DNA of 64,000 nucleotides from Acinetobacter chinensis. GTDB taxonomy: Bacteria; Pseudomonadota; Gammaproteobacteria; Pseudomonadales; Moraxellaceae. The position numbers were made by a program, and so were the translations under genes. Below are positions 1 to 9,300 of the stretch, in pieces. The notes under the pieces were generated by a model. It saw nothing but the letters and a program-made list of their open reading frames with translations. It was not told where the DNA came from and did no database searches. Each line of letters opens with the position of its first letter. Position 1 is the first letter of the stretch. The DNA is taken from assembly GCF_002165375.2 (NCBI RefSeq), contig NZ_CP032134.1, forward strand, positions 806,001 through 870,000. Direction: 5' to 3'.

Positions 1-311
1 TTTACAATACCGTTCTGGTCAAAGAAAACTTTCAGGTGCTGACCTTTTGCAGCAGGAATCTTCGCTTTTTTAGCATATGTGCCGGGGATATAATTGTAGA
101 CATAATCCCAGCGCAATGGATTCATCGGATCTGTAATTGTTGGGCTACCCAGTAAAAAGCGAACCTGCTGGTGACTCATTCCGACATGAATCTGTGCGGC
201 CTGAGCCTGCGTCAGCGGAGAGCCCTGTGGGATATCCACTTTATATACGCCCAGGACTGAACATCCTGCGAGCAGTGAAGTGGCGAATAACGCCAACATG
301 ATTTTTTGCAT
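1..311 (-). CDS. bamE: Outer membrane protein assembly factor BamE (partial, 3' end beyond window)
   Basis: Small outer-membrane lipoprotein of the BAM complex, which inserts beta-barrel proteins. Read on the minus strand from the ATG at 311, it begins with MQKIMLALF and a lipobox ending LLAGC, so the mature protein is lipidated on that Cys. A SmpA/OmlA-type domain follows, with the characteristic GMSHQQVRFLLGSP stretch. The gene is open to the left edge, so about 103 residues are visible and the C-terminus is missing. It is divergent from fur across about 110 bases, an arrangement I recall from other gammaproteobacteria. The identification rests on the lipobox plus the SmpA/OmlA motif. Confidence 0.88.
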   Translation of the reverse strand, partial: MQKIMLALFATSLLAGCSVLGVYKVDIPQGSPLTQAQAAQIHVGMSHQQVRFLLGSPTITDPMNPLRWDYVYNYIPGTYAKKAKIPAAKGQHLKVFFDQNGIV

Positions 312-423
312 TTTGCTACACTATCCCAAATTAATTATGATGCATTTGATCCAGGGATAGATCATACTGCATCTTAACTTTGTTGCATATTCCAACTTTA
401 AATTTGTTGAGAGACCTTTTTTC
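312..423. promoter_or_regulatory. Divergent bamE/fur promoter region
   Basis: This 112-base AT-rich spacer separates two divergent genes and must carry promoters for both. It contains AT-rich patches such as TTAATTATGATGC and, nearer fur, TTGCATATTCC. Neither fits a sigma-70 promoter or a Fur box well enough to call a precise site. Autoregulation of fur is common in the family but is not demonstrated by the sequence. Confidence 0.4.
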
Positions 424-861
424 ATGCCTATTTCAAACCAAGATTTACGCAAAGCTGGACTTAAAGTTACGCTTCCTCGAATAAAAATATTGGAATTACT
501 TGAAAATTCAAGACAACATCACTTAAGCGCGGAAGACATTTATAAGACTTTACTTGAACAGGGCGAAGATGTCGGTCTCGCAACTGTTTACCGTGTGTTA
601 ACACAGTTTGAAGCTGCGGGGATTATCCAGCGTCATCATTTTGAAAACAATCATTCTGTTTTTGAAATCATGCAGGAAGAACATCACGATCACCTGGTCT
701 GTCAGAACTGTAATAAAGTGGTTGAATTCAGTAATGATGTTATTGAGCAGGAACAGCATCATGTTGCTGAAAACTATGGCTTTACCCTGACAGGTCACTC
801 ACTGAACCTTTATGGTTACTGTGATGCGGCTGAATGCCAGGAAGCTTTGCGTAAAAAATAA
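424..861 (+). CDS. fur: Ferric uptake regulator Fur
   Basis: Fe(II)-dependent transcriptional repressor controlling iron acquisition. The 145-residue length is typical. An N-terminal winged-helix domain (about residues 1-82, with the conserved GLATVYRVL segment at 51-59) is followed by a metal-binding dimerisation domain with HHDH at 87-90, C93-x2-C96 and C133-x4-C138. Its likely targets in this window are the two Fur-box-like sites upstream of the TonB-dependent receptor at 40983. The gene is followed by a strong hairpin terminator. The family call is clear, and Fur rather than Zur fits because of the HHDHLVC motif and the neighbouring bamE. Confidence 0.96.
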   Translation: MPISNQDLRKAGLKVTLPRIKILELLENSRQHHLSAEDIYKTLLEQGEDVGLATVYRVLTQFEAAGIIQRHHFENNHSVFEIMQEEHHDHLVCQNCNKVVEFSNDVIEQEQHHVAENYGFTLTGHSLNLYGYCDAAECQEALRKK

Positions 862-920
862 TGTTTTATTGCGGTGAGATACTGATCCATTTCTGGTTCT
901 GGTATTGATCTGAAAATAAA

Positions 921-950
921 AACAGGCTTCAATTGAAGCCTGTTTTTTTA
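921..950. terminator. Bidirectional terminator between fur and pilU
   Basis: A perfect inverted repeat (AACAGGCTTC / GAAGCCTGTT, short AATT loop) is followed by a T run on the plus strand and preceded by an A run. It can therefore stop transcription of fur and, from the other side, of pilU. Confidence 0.85.
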
Positions 951-964
951 TTCTGTTTTAAGGA

Positions 965-2083
965 TTATTGTCCGTCATAGGTAATCTGAGAACCTGCACT
1001 CATCAGGCGGTCAGCACCTTCTTCAGAAAGTTTGATCTGTAAGCGCAGGTCATTTGGTGAGTCTGCATGTTTCAGTGCATCTTTATAGGTAATCTGCTTG
1101 GCTTTATACAGATCATATAAGGCCTGGTCAAACGTCTGCATTCCCAGTTCACGTGAACGTTTCATCAGATCTTTAATTTCATGAATTTCACCTTTACGGA
1201 TTAAGTCAGAAATTAAAGGTGAGTTAATCAGAATCTCAATAGCAGCACGTCTGGAGTTACCGTCCGGTGTTGGAATCAGCTGCTGTGCAACCATCGCTTT
1301 TAAGTTCAGGGACAGATCCATGAACAGCTGGCTGTGACGGTCTGCTTCAAAGAAGTGAATGATACGGTCAATCGCCTGGTTGGCGTTGTTGGCGTGCAGT
1401 GTAGCAAATACCAGGTGACCGGTTTCGGCGAATGCAATGGCATAGTCCATTGTTTCGCGGGAACGGATTTCCCCGATCAGAATCACATCAGGTGCCTGAC
1501 GCAGTGTATTTTTCAGTGCAATTTCAAAAGAATCTGTATCAATACCGACTTCACGCTGCGTAATGATACAGCCTGCATGTTCATGAACAAATTCAATCGG
1601 ATCTTCAATGGTAATGATATGACCCTTTGAATTATGATTCCTGTATCCAATGATGGAAGCCAGTGATGTGGATTTACCTGTACCTGTCGCACCAACGAAA
1701 ATGATGATGCCACGTTTGGTCATGGCAAGTTCTTTTAAGATCGGTGGAAGTTTTAAGTCATCCATGGTTGGAATCGTGGTTTCAATCCGACGTAAAACCA
1801 TGCCAGGCTGGTCACGTTGCTGAAATGCACTGACACGGAAACGTGCAGTTTTATCACGGTTCATGATGGCAAAGTTACATTCGCGGGTATCTGCAAATTC
1901 TTTGCGCTGTTTATCATTCATAATACTGTTGAGCAGCTGCCCAACAATATCTCCAGTCAGCTTTGTGTTTGCTACAGGCACAATCTGACCGTTAATTTTC
2001 ATTGAAGGCTCAACATCTGCTGTAATAAACAGATCCGAAGCTTTCTGCTGAATCATCAGGTTCAGTAAATCATTAAAATCCAT
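965..2083 (-). CDS. pilU: Type IV pilus retraction ATPase accessory protein PilU
   Basis: Cytoplasmic hexameric ATPase of the PilT family that assists PilT in depolymerising type IV pili during twitching and DNA uptake. The 372 residues include an N-terminal PAS-like domain and a RecA-like ATPase core. Walker A, GATGTGKST, lies at about 131-139, and downstream are the Asp-box-like DPIEFVHEH and the GEIRSRETMDYA and ATLHANNANQ segments typical of secretion ATPases. It lies 25 bases downstream of pilT on the same strand, so the two are probably co-transcribed. Assignment to PilU rather than PilT comes from the second position in the pair and the divergent Walker A. Confidence 0.95.
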   Translation of the reverse strand: MDFNDLLNLMIQQKASDLFITADVEPSMKINGQIVPVANTKLTGDIVGQLLNSIMNDKQRKEFADTRECNFAIMNRDKTARFRVSAFQQRDQPGMVLRRIETTIPTMDDLKLPPILKELAMTKRGIIIFVGATGTGKSTSLASIIGYRNHNSKGHIITIEDPIEFVHEHAGCIITQREVGIDTDSFEIALKNTLRQAPDVILIGEIRSRETMDYAIAFAETGHLVFATLHANNANQAIDRIIHFFEADRHSQLFMDLSLNLKAMVAQQLIPTPDGNSRRAAIEILINSPLISDLIRKGEIHEIKDLMKRSRELGMQTFDQALYDLYKAKQITYKDALKHADSPNDLRLQIKLSEEGADRLMSAGSQITYDGQ

Positions 2084-2108
2084 ATCAGTCTCCTAATCCC
2101 ATGAATAC

Positions 2109-3146
2109 TTACAGGAAGGATTCAGGCTGTTTCGCCATAGTACGGGCAGTCTGAGGACTGATAACACCTTTACTGACCAGTGTTTTAAGGCTTTGATCCA
2201 GTGTGGTCATACCATAGTTGGCACCTGTCTGGATTGCGGAATACATCTGCGCAACTTTGTTTTCACGGATTAAGTTACGGATCGCAGGAATACCGATCAT
2301 GATTTCATGAGCAGCCACACGTCCACCACCATTCTTTTTCAACAGGGTCTGAGAAATTACAGCCTGTAAGGATTCTGAAAGCATGGCACGAACCATGTCT
2401 TTTTCTTCAGCCGGGAATACGTCAATCACACGGTCAATGGTTTTTGCAGCAGATGTGGTGTGCAGAGTACCAAAAACAAGGTGACCAGTTTCAGCTGCGG
2501 TCAAAGCAAGACGGATCGTTTCAAGGTCACGCATCTCACCGACGAGGATAATGTCAGGGTCTTCACGCAGTGCAGAACGTAATGCTTCGTTAAATCCATG
2601 AGTATCACGATGGACTTCACGCTGGTTGACCAGACATTTTTTTGACTGATGCACAAATTCGATAGGGTCTTCGACCGTCAGAATATGGTCATAACGGTTA
2701 TCGTTAATATAATCAATCATTGCTGCCAGTGTGGTGGATTTACCCGAACCCGTTGGTCCAGTCACCAGTACAATACCTCGCGGATAGTCACAGATTTCTT
2801 TGAAGATATGACCCATACCGAGATCTTCCATCGTCAGAACTTTGGATGGAATGGTACGGAATACAGCACCTGCACCACGGTTCTGGTTAAATGCGTTCAC
2901 ACGGAAGCGGGCAACGCCTGGAACTTCAAAAGAAAAGTCAGTTTCAAGATTTTCTTCATAGTCACGACGCTGTTTATCATTCATGATGTCATAAATCAGC
3001 TTGTGAACTTCTTTGTGTTCCAGGGGAGGCAGATTAATGCGGCGGACTTCACCATCCACACGAATAAGTGGCGGCATGCCTGAAGACAGGTGTAAGTCTG
3101 AAGCCCCGTTTTTCGCAGAAAATGCCAGTAATTCTGTAATATCCAT
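2109..3146 (-). CDS. pilT: Type IV pilus twitching motility ATPase PilT
   Basis: Retraction motor that disassembles the type IV pilus at the inner-membrane platform and powers twitching motility and natural transformation. The 345 residues are full length for PilT. Walker A, GPTGSGKST, lies at about 130-138, and GEMRDLETIRLALTAAETGH and FGTLHTTSA follow. The PilT-specific C-terminal AIRNLIRE motif is present near residue 290, which separates PilT from PilB and PilU. It is first gene of a two-gene unit with pilU and divergent from yggS, with about 120 bases between the two starts. Confidence 0.97.
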   Translation of the reverse strand: MDITELLAFSAKNGASDLHLSSGMPPLIRVDGEVRRINLPPLEHKEVHKLIYDIMNDKQRRDYEENLETDFSFEVPGVARFRVNAFNQNRGAGAVFRTIPSKVLTMEDLGMGHIFKEICDYPRGIVLVTGPTGSGKSTTLAAMIDYINDNRYDHILTVEDPIEFVHQSKKCLVNQREVHRDTHGFNEALRSALREDPDIILVGEMRDLETIRLALTAAETGHLVFGTLHTTSAAKTIDRVIDVFPAEEKDMVRAMLSESLQAVISQTLLKKNGGGRVAAHEIMIGIPAIRNLIRENKVAQMYSAIQTGANYGMTTLDQSLKTLVSKGVISPQTARTMAKQPESFL

Positions 3147-3268
3147 GAGTTCCCCGATATGAATAAATCTTAATTATTTTGATAGAATAATAAGGCTTTC
3201 CATTCGCTTAACCAACACTTAGTTGAATCACAAAGCAAAAAAAGATGAATGAAATGAGAAACCCGTCA

Positions 3269-3955
3269 ATGAATACGCTTCAAGCAGCAAGAAACCAGGT
3301 GCTGGAACAGATTGAACATGCATGTCAGCAGGCAGGCAGAAAAGCTGAGGAGGTCTCATTGCTTGCGGTGTCTAAAACGCATCCGGCAGAGATACTCGCG
3401 CAGATGTATGCGACAGGACAGCGATCTTTTGGTGAAAATTATTTACAGGAAGCGCTGGATAAAATTGAAGAACTGTCTGATCTTGAGATTGAATGGCATT
3501 TTATTGGACATGTGCAGCGTAATAAAACCAGGCATCTGGCGGAAAAATTTGCCTGGGTGCATGGTGTGGACCGTCTGATTATTGCTGAGCGTCTTTCAAA
3601 TCAGAGAACAGCAGATCAGGCTCCTTTAAATATCTGTATTCAGGTCAATATTGACGCACAGGACAGCAAAGATGGCTGTCAGCCAGCAGACGTTGCTGAA
3701 CTCGTTGCTCAGATCAGCCGACTGGAAAATTTAAAGTTGCGTGGTCTGATGGTGATCCCTGCTCCAGGACATACGCAGGCATTTTCTGATGCCAGTGCTT
3801 TGTTTAAACAGGTGAAATCACAGCATGTACATCCAGGGGACTGGGACACACTGAGTATGGGAATGTCGGGAGATATGCAACAGGCGATTGAGGCTGGCTC
3901 AACCATGGTTCGGGTGGGAACCGCTTTGTTTGGAGCCAGGGATTATTCAGGTTAA
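3269..3955 (+). CDS. yggS: PLP homeostasis protein, YggS/PLPBP family
   Basis: Pyridoxal-5'-phosphate-binding alanine-racemase-fold protein involved in vitamin B6 and amino-acid homeostasis; it has no established enzymatic activity. The PLP lysine sits in LLAVSKTHP (K36 from this start), followed by FGENYLQEALDK, HFIGHVQRNK and near the end SMGMSGDMQQAI, all hallmarks of the family. An in-frame ATG eight codons earlier (3245) exists. I prefer 3269 because it aligns with the start of E. coli YggS as I remember it. Gene order pilT-yggS is common, but the usual partner proC does not follow here. Confidence 0.92.
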   Translation: MNTLQAARNQVLEQIEHACQQAGRKAEEVSLLAVSKTHPAEILAQMYATGQRSFGENYLQEALDKIEELSDLEIEWHFIGHVQRNKTRHLAEKFAWVHGVDRLIIAERLSNQRTADQAPLNICIQVNIDAQDSKDGCQPADVAELVAQISRLENLKLRGLMVIPAPGHTQAFSDASALFKQVKSQHVHPGDWDTLSMGMSGDMQQAIEAGSTMVRVGTALFGARDYSG

Positions 3956-4022
3956 GCGGTGAAAATTCATGAGTTGACCGTGTCATGACAAAAAGCAGGA
4001 CTGAATGCAAATCTGAAAACCC

Positions 4023-4934
4023 ATGAGGTCAGATTTCACGGGAATCGTGGACTTTGCCACTAAAGTTCAGTACAAAAATAACCCGGACTGGTTAGTTTAT
4101 TATTCACGTACTGAAGCCACAGGGAAGTTTATGTCTGCATATTATCAGCTTATTCACCGCGAAACAGATGATCAGGGATGCGTAACAGCCCATTATCATT
4201 CAACACTCAATGCACAGGGTGCATGGAATCCGAATGAACAGCACATGGCACCGGCCACCGGCATTATCTGTGCTGAACTGGAGCAGTTTTCGCCGCGTGA
4301 AAACATGCGTATTGGACGCATCAGTCTGGATATTTACGGTCTGATTGAACTGGGTGAAATTGAAATCAGAACCCGTGTGATCCGTGCCGGTAAAACGATT
4401 GAACTGCTTGAATCCACCATGCAGGGCAAAGGTAAAACCTTAGTGGTTGCACATACATGGCGTATGCTGACTTCTGATACCTCAGCGATTGCCGGTCTGG
4501 AAGACAGTGTGGTGGAAACGCCTGAAAATATGCCTGTATTTGACGGTGTACATCAATGGCGCGGTCAATATACCAAAACCCTTGAAGCACGTTCAAATCA
4601 GCAAAGAAATGGCAAAGGACTGGTGTGGTTAAGAACTGATGTGGATATGATTGAGGGACAGTCAACATCGCCTTTTGTTCGACTGGTGAGTATGTCAGAT
4701 ATGGCAAACGGAATTGTACCGAGACAGGAAAGACCATTTGACTGGGGCTTTCCAAATCTGGATTTACAGATTCATCTCTATAGAATGCCTGAGGGTGAAT
4801 GGCTGGGGATTGAAGCTGTACAGCAGTATGGTTCAGATGGGATAGGGCTGTCGAGTGCGATACTGCATGATGTGAATGGCCCGTTTGGGCGCAGTGAGCA
4901 GATTCTGACATTAAGACCTATGTCAGGATCATAA
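4023..4934 (+). CDS. Thioesterase family (double hot-dog) protein
   Basis: A 303-residue soluble protein that resembles the acyl-CoA thioesterase-like families with two hot-dog folds (TesB-like / 4HBT_3). The N-terminal half carries AYYQLIHRE and HMAPATGII, and the middle has IGRISLDIYGLIELGEIEI and TMQGKGKTLVVA, a typical central hot-dog pattern. The C-terminal half has SPFVRLVSMSDMANG and PNLDLQIHLYRMPEGEWLGIEA, where a second fold is expected. There is no signal peptide. It likely hydrolyses an acyl-CoA or binds acyl groups, with substrate unknown. It follows yggS after 67 bases on the same strand, but a shared transcript is uncertain. Confidence 0.72.
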   Translation: MRSDFTGIVDFATKVQYKNNPDWLVYYSRTEATGKFMSAYYQLIHRETDDQGCVTAHYHSTLNAQGAWNPNEQHMAPATGIICAELEQFSPRENMRIGRISLDIYGLIELGEIEIRTRVIRAGKTIELLESTMQGKGKTLVVAHTWRMLTSDTSAIAGLEDSVVETPENMPVFDGVHQWRGQYTKTLEARSNQQRNGKGLVWLRTDVDMIEGQSTSPFVRLVSMSDMANGIVPRQERPFDWGFPNLDLQIHLYRMPEGEWLGIEAVQQYGSDGIGLSSAILHDVNGPFGRSEQILTLRPMSGS

Positions 4935-5132
4935 GATATTTTTAAAATAAGCGTCAGAACAGGCTCTTGTTTTAAAGTGTTATATTATTACAAATATATA
5001 AAAATCATCCCTGGTATGTCTGTGTGCTCAGGGATATTCTGCATCTGATACTGTTCAGAAAAGCCGTCCTGTTCAGTCATTTATAAAATGAAAAAATGGA
5101 CTTTTACAGGTCTATCTATTGAAGAGGTAAGC

Positions 5133-5888
5133 ATGATGAAAATAATCAGTATTTTATTTAGCCTGTTGTTCAGTATTTTTCTGGTTGCCTGCAGTAAACA
5201 GGAAAGCAGAAGTGAAATCTCCAGTTCTAAAGCCGTTTCTGCCGAAGCAGGAGCTCAGCTTGCCAACAGCTCAGTCAGAGCAGATGAAAAACTCGGAACA
5301 AAGTGGGGAGATGAAATTGACTCCCATGTCACTCAGGTCGATTTAAAGCGAAAGTCATATACTCCTGTTGATGAAACCTTGGTGCGCTATGCTGATAAAA
5401 ACTATCAGGGCAAAGTCATCAACTCCATTTCGATTGCTGCCGGAAAAATCAGTTTCTCTGTCGTGGATGATCAGGGGAATCGAATTGCCCTCTATCGCGT
5501 TGGACAGAATTATTATCTGGCAGGTCGTCAGGGGCAGAGTTATCAGCTGCGTTATGAAAATAATACAGGCAAAACTTTTGAAGTGGTGACCAGTGTTGAT
5601 GGCGTTGATGTGATAAATGGCAGTCAGGCTTCACGCAGAAATGCAGGTTATGTCTTACATGCCCACAACACACTGAAAATTGAGGGTTTCCGTAAAAGTA
5701 ACAGTGCTGTGGCTTCATTTACATTCAGTAAACCTGAAGATGCCTATGCTGCCAATACAGCCAGTGGATCTATTCAAAATACAGGTGTTATTGGAACTGT
5801 CGTGTATGAACTGGAAGCACCTGCGGAAAAGGCAAGACCTGTCAGTAAATATGCGCCACCACCCAATGCTTTTCCTGCAGATCGCTAA
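5133..5888 (+). CDS. Putative lipoprotein of unknown function
   Basis: I do not recognise a named gene. The reading frame is open from 5088, but the GAAGAGG ribosome-binding site lies just before ATGATG at 5133, which starts a clean lipoprotein signal peptide (hydrophobic ILFSLLFSIFLVAC). The mature part has a low-complexity Ser/Ala/Glu stretch, then a conserved-looking beta-rich core. In that core YQLRYENNTGKTFEVV, SVDGVDVINGSQAS, GYVLHAHNTLKIEGFRKS and NTGVIGTVVYELEAP resemble, from memory, a widespread family of exported proteins of unknown function. The C-terminus is Pro-rich. A terminator follows, so it is likely a single-gene unit. Confidence 0.7.
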   Translation: MMKIISILFSLLFSIFLVACSKQESRSEISSSKAVSAEAGAQLANSSVRADEKLGTKWGDEIDSHVTQVDLKRKSYTPVDETLVRYADKNYQGKVINSISIAAGKISFSVVDDQGNRIALYRVGQNYYLAGRQGQSYQLRYENNTGKTFEVVTSVDGVDVINGSQASRRNAGYVLHAHNTLKIEGFRKSNSAVASFTFSKPEDAYAANTASGSIQNTGVIGTVVYELEAPAEKARPVSKYAPPPNAFPADR

Positions 5889-5901
5889 TTTAGATCATTA
5901 G

Positions 5902-5934
5902 AGAAGCACTTATTTTGAGTGCTTCTTTTATTTT
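5902..5934 (+). terminator. Terminator after the 5133 lipoprotein
   Basis: A nine-base perfect stem (AGAAGCACT / AGTGCTTCT) with a loop of about seven bases runs into a T-rich tract. It lies between the stop of the lipoprotein and the next gene. Confidence 0.78.
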
Positions 5935-5950
5935 ATGATGAGGGAAAATA

Positions 5951-6358
5951 ATGAAAATTTTTAAATCTATATTGATGTTAGCTGTAATGTTTAGCGCTTT
6001 TGTTCAGGCGAATGCTTCTGACCTTGATCATGTCGACACTTCAGAACAACAGACATATCAGGACTTCAGAGAAAACTTTCAGTATGGATTAGACTTCATG
6101 CTCGCAGAAAGGAGTTCAATATCGAATGGTGATGCTGAAAGTATTGATACCTATATGTATTTGCGCTGTGTGATTAATCATAAATTAATTCAGATGCTTA
6201 AAAATAATGAAAAACATAAGGATGAATTTAATCAAGAGCTTCTTAAAGAACAAAGCAGTTATGATGCACTATTAACAAAAATGCAAAATTTTGAACAGGA
6301 ACAAAAAGCAAGTTGTGAAGTTGCTCAATCTGAATATGATAAAATCAAAGACCAATAA
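5951..6358 (+). CDS. Exported hypothetical protein
   Basis: A 135-residue protein of unknown family. The N-terminus MKIFKSILMLAVMFSAF ending VQANASD is a typical Sec signal peptide with a cleavage site after ANA, so the mature protein is periplasmic. The remainder is predicted helical, rich in Lys, Glu and Gln, with two cysteines (in YLRCVIN and KASCEVAQ) that could form a disulfide. An ATG preceded by AGGG supports the start. It is convergent with sbcC, with only 16 bases between stops and no obvious terminator. No function can be given. Confidence 0.62.
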   Translation: MKIFKSILMLAVMFSAFVQANASDLDHVDTSEQQTYQDFRENFQYGLDFMLAERSSISNGDAESIDTYMYLRCVINHKLIQMLKNNEKHKDEFNQELLKEQSSYDALLTKMQNFEQEQKASCEVAQSEYDKIKDQ

Positions 6359-6374
6359 ATGGTGATTGAATAAC

Positions 6375-9300
6375 TCAACTCACCACTTCAATGGTACTCG
6401 CACCTGCACCCAGTGGACGCACCTGAATCTGTACAGGAATGCGTTCATGCATATCTTGGATATGTGAGATTAAGACTACTTTACGACCCTGATTCTGCAA
6501 TTGATCGAGTGCATTCATGACCATGTGCAATGACGAAGCATCAAGCGTACCAAAGCCTTCATCAATAAATAACGATTCTATTTTCATCGAACCTGATGCC
6601 ATATTGGCAATTGCCAGAGACAAGGCGAGGGCAGTCAGGAATGATTCACCACCTGACAGCGAAGCTACAGAACGGGTTTCACCATCCATATCGTGGTCAA
6701 TAATCGCTAAACTCAAAGAGTTATCGAGACGTTTTAAGGTATAGCGTTGCGATAACATCGCCAGTTGTTGATTGGCATGTTCAAGTAAAATATCGAGGTT
6801 AAATTGCTGTGCATAATCACGGAATTTTTTCCCTGTCGAATCACCCATTAAGCCTGAAATTTTGCTCCAGCGATGTTCTTCCTGTTGAATCTCTAAAATT
6901 TGATCGGCAAATTGTTTCTGCTTTTGCACATTACTGTCATGTTTTGCTAGATCAATTTTGATTTGGTCACGAATTTCAGATTGCGCTTTAAGAGCTTCAA
7001 TATTCTCTGCAATTAATTGCTGTAATTGTGCAAAATCAAGTTCAGGTTGTTGTAAAGCATGCTCTGCCAGTTGCGCCTGAATGGTTTTGAGTACTGAATT
7101 TGCTTCATGCAGTAAACGTTCGGTGTTTTGTAAATTCTGACGAATCTGCTGTTCCAGTGCAGACGTGATCTGTGCCATTTCAGCCAGATCATTCACCTGA
7201 AAATCTGTATGAACATTCAACCAATTCTGAATATCAGTATTTACTTGATTCAGGCTGTTTTGGCTTTGTTGTTGTTGAGCCTGTAATTGCTCTACACGGC
7301 TTTTTTGTTGATCGTATTGGCTGCGTGATTGATCAAACTGCTGTTTCAGTTGCTGATAATGTACTTGTGAATTTTGACGTTTAGTATCATGCTCAGCCAA
7401 CCATTCATTCGGTTTAATGTCAGTTAAACCTGTCATTTCTAAGATCAGTTGATTGGCTTTTTCTGTGTTTTGTTGCCCTTTGATTTTGATCGCATTAAAG
7501 TTATCAGTCATTTCAGCAATTTGCTTCGACGTATTTTCAAGATTTAATTGTGTCGAGTGAAGCTCTTGTGATGCTTGATCAAGCTGTTGTTTTAATAGTT
7601 CAAATTGCTCAATCTGTAGTAAGCGGTTTTTAAGTTGTGTATGCAGCTGCTGTGCTTGTGCAGTGGTCTGTTGTTGCCATTGTTCTTTTTCAGCATCAGA
7701 TAAACAGGTGACAAGGTGCGAAACTTGCTGTTGTAAATTATGTGCATTTTGCAGTAAATGTTCAGCCTGTTGGATATTCTGCATCAATTGTTGCTGTTGT
7801 TTAATATTCACAATCGACTTATTGGTCTGTGTTTCAAGATAATGTAAATCGAGCTGATTCTGCTGAGTAAAGTGTTGGAATTTTTTCGTGATTTCAGCAG
7901 ATGATAAGTTCAGATCCAGTTGAATATTCGCTGTTTGAATCTGCTCATTTAAAGCATTTACAGTTAGCGCAGTTTTCTCAGAATTGCTTTGAATCACAGC
8001 TTTTAACTGTTCATGTTCAGCAGAGAGTTTACTTAACTGTTGCTGTGACAGCTGCCAATTTTTTAAAGCATCTTGCTCTGTAATTGTCGCTTGTTGTTCC
8101 TGCTGCTGATGCAGATCAGATAATGCTTTGGACACTGCAGAATCATCAACTTTATAGGGATGTGAAGTGCTGCCACAGACCAGACAAGGTTCGCCATCGG
8201 TCAATTCTGCACGTAAATGTTTTACATTTTCTGTGTGGAGTAAGCGTTGCTGTTGCAGAATTTCTTGCAATTTCAACCATGCGTCTTTTGCTAATTGGTA
8301 GCTTTGTTCTGCAATTAAGGTGCTTTTTTTAGTTTGCTGTAATTGCGCCGTGATATGGCTAAATTTTTCTTGAATCTGCAAAGATTCATTTTTTAAATCA
8401 AAGTATTGATTAAGCTTTTGTTGAATCACATCCAATTGGTTAGCTTGATTGAGTTTTAATTCTCGTTGTTGTCGTCCATCTTCAAGATGTTTTTCAAGTT
8501 GCTCAATATTTCCAGACTGCGTAATAGCTTGTTGTAATTCAGTTTTCTGTGCATTGAGCTGTTGCTCAGCTTGCACCGAGTTACCGAGTTGATTTTCAAT
8601 ACTTTGATAATGCTGAATAAATTGCGTGAGTTGCTGTAGGTGAGCAGATAAGCCTTTATCTAAAGTTGTAAATTGTTGGGTAGATAACAGTTGTCCATTC
8701 ACGTGATCTTGTTGTTGTTGAATTTGCTGAATCTGTTGCTCAAGTTGCTGTTTTTGTTGTGCATACGGTTGTTGAGTTTGCTCCAATTCATTAAGCTTTG
8801 TTTGAATTGTTTTAAACTCAATCACGATACGATCACGTTCAGTATTGCAGTCACGTACTGCATTAATTTTACTTAGATTTTTATTTTCAAAATTTTGAAT
8901 CTCAGTCAGCGCAGTTTCAGCGTGTAGATAATGAGATTTTTGAGTTTCAAACTGAGTAGATAATTCATTAAATCTATTTTGCTGTTGCTGAATTTGCGGT
9001 GCGAGTTCCTGTTCAGCTTTGATCAACTGTTGTTGCTGAAACACATGTGGACGAATTTCGGAGAATATTTCCAAACGGGTTAAACGCTCACGTTCAGGTG
9101 CTAAGTTTTGTTGCTCTTGAAGATGCGTATCAACCGTTTGCTGTTTTAAAATAATCTCTTGGTCAAATTTTTGTTTGCGCTCAAACCATAGACGTTGCTT
9201 TTCAAGCTGTACTTTTTCAGTATCCAGTTTTTGATATTCAGCATTAACATGTTGAAATTGATCGGACAATTCAGTGACCTGTTCATCTGAAAGGATCTCG

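Noticed and set aside
4366..4911. Long minus-strand frame opposite the thioesterase-like gene
   Set aside because: It is a shadow frame. The plus-strand protein has hot-dog-like motifs and a complete length.
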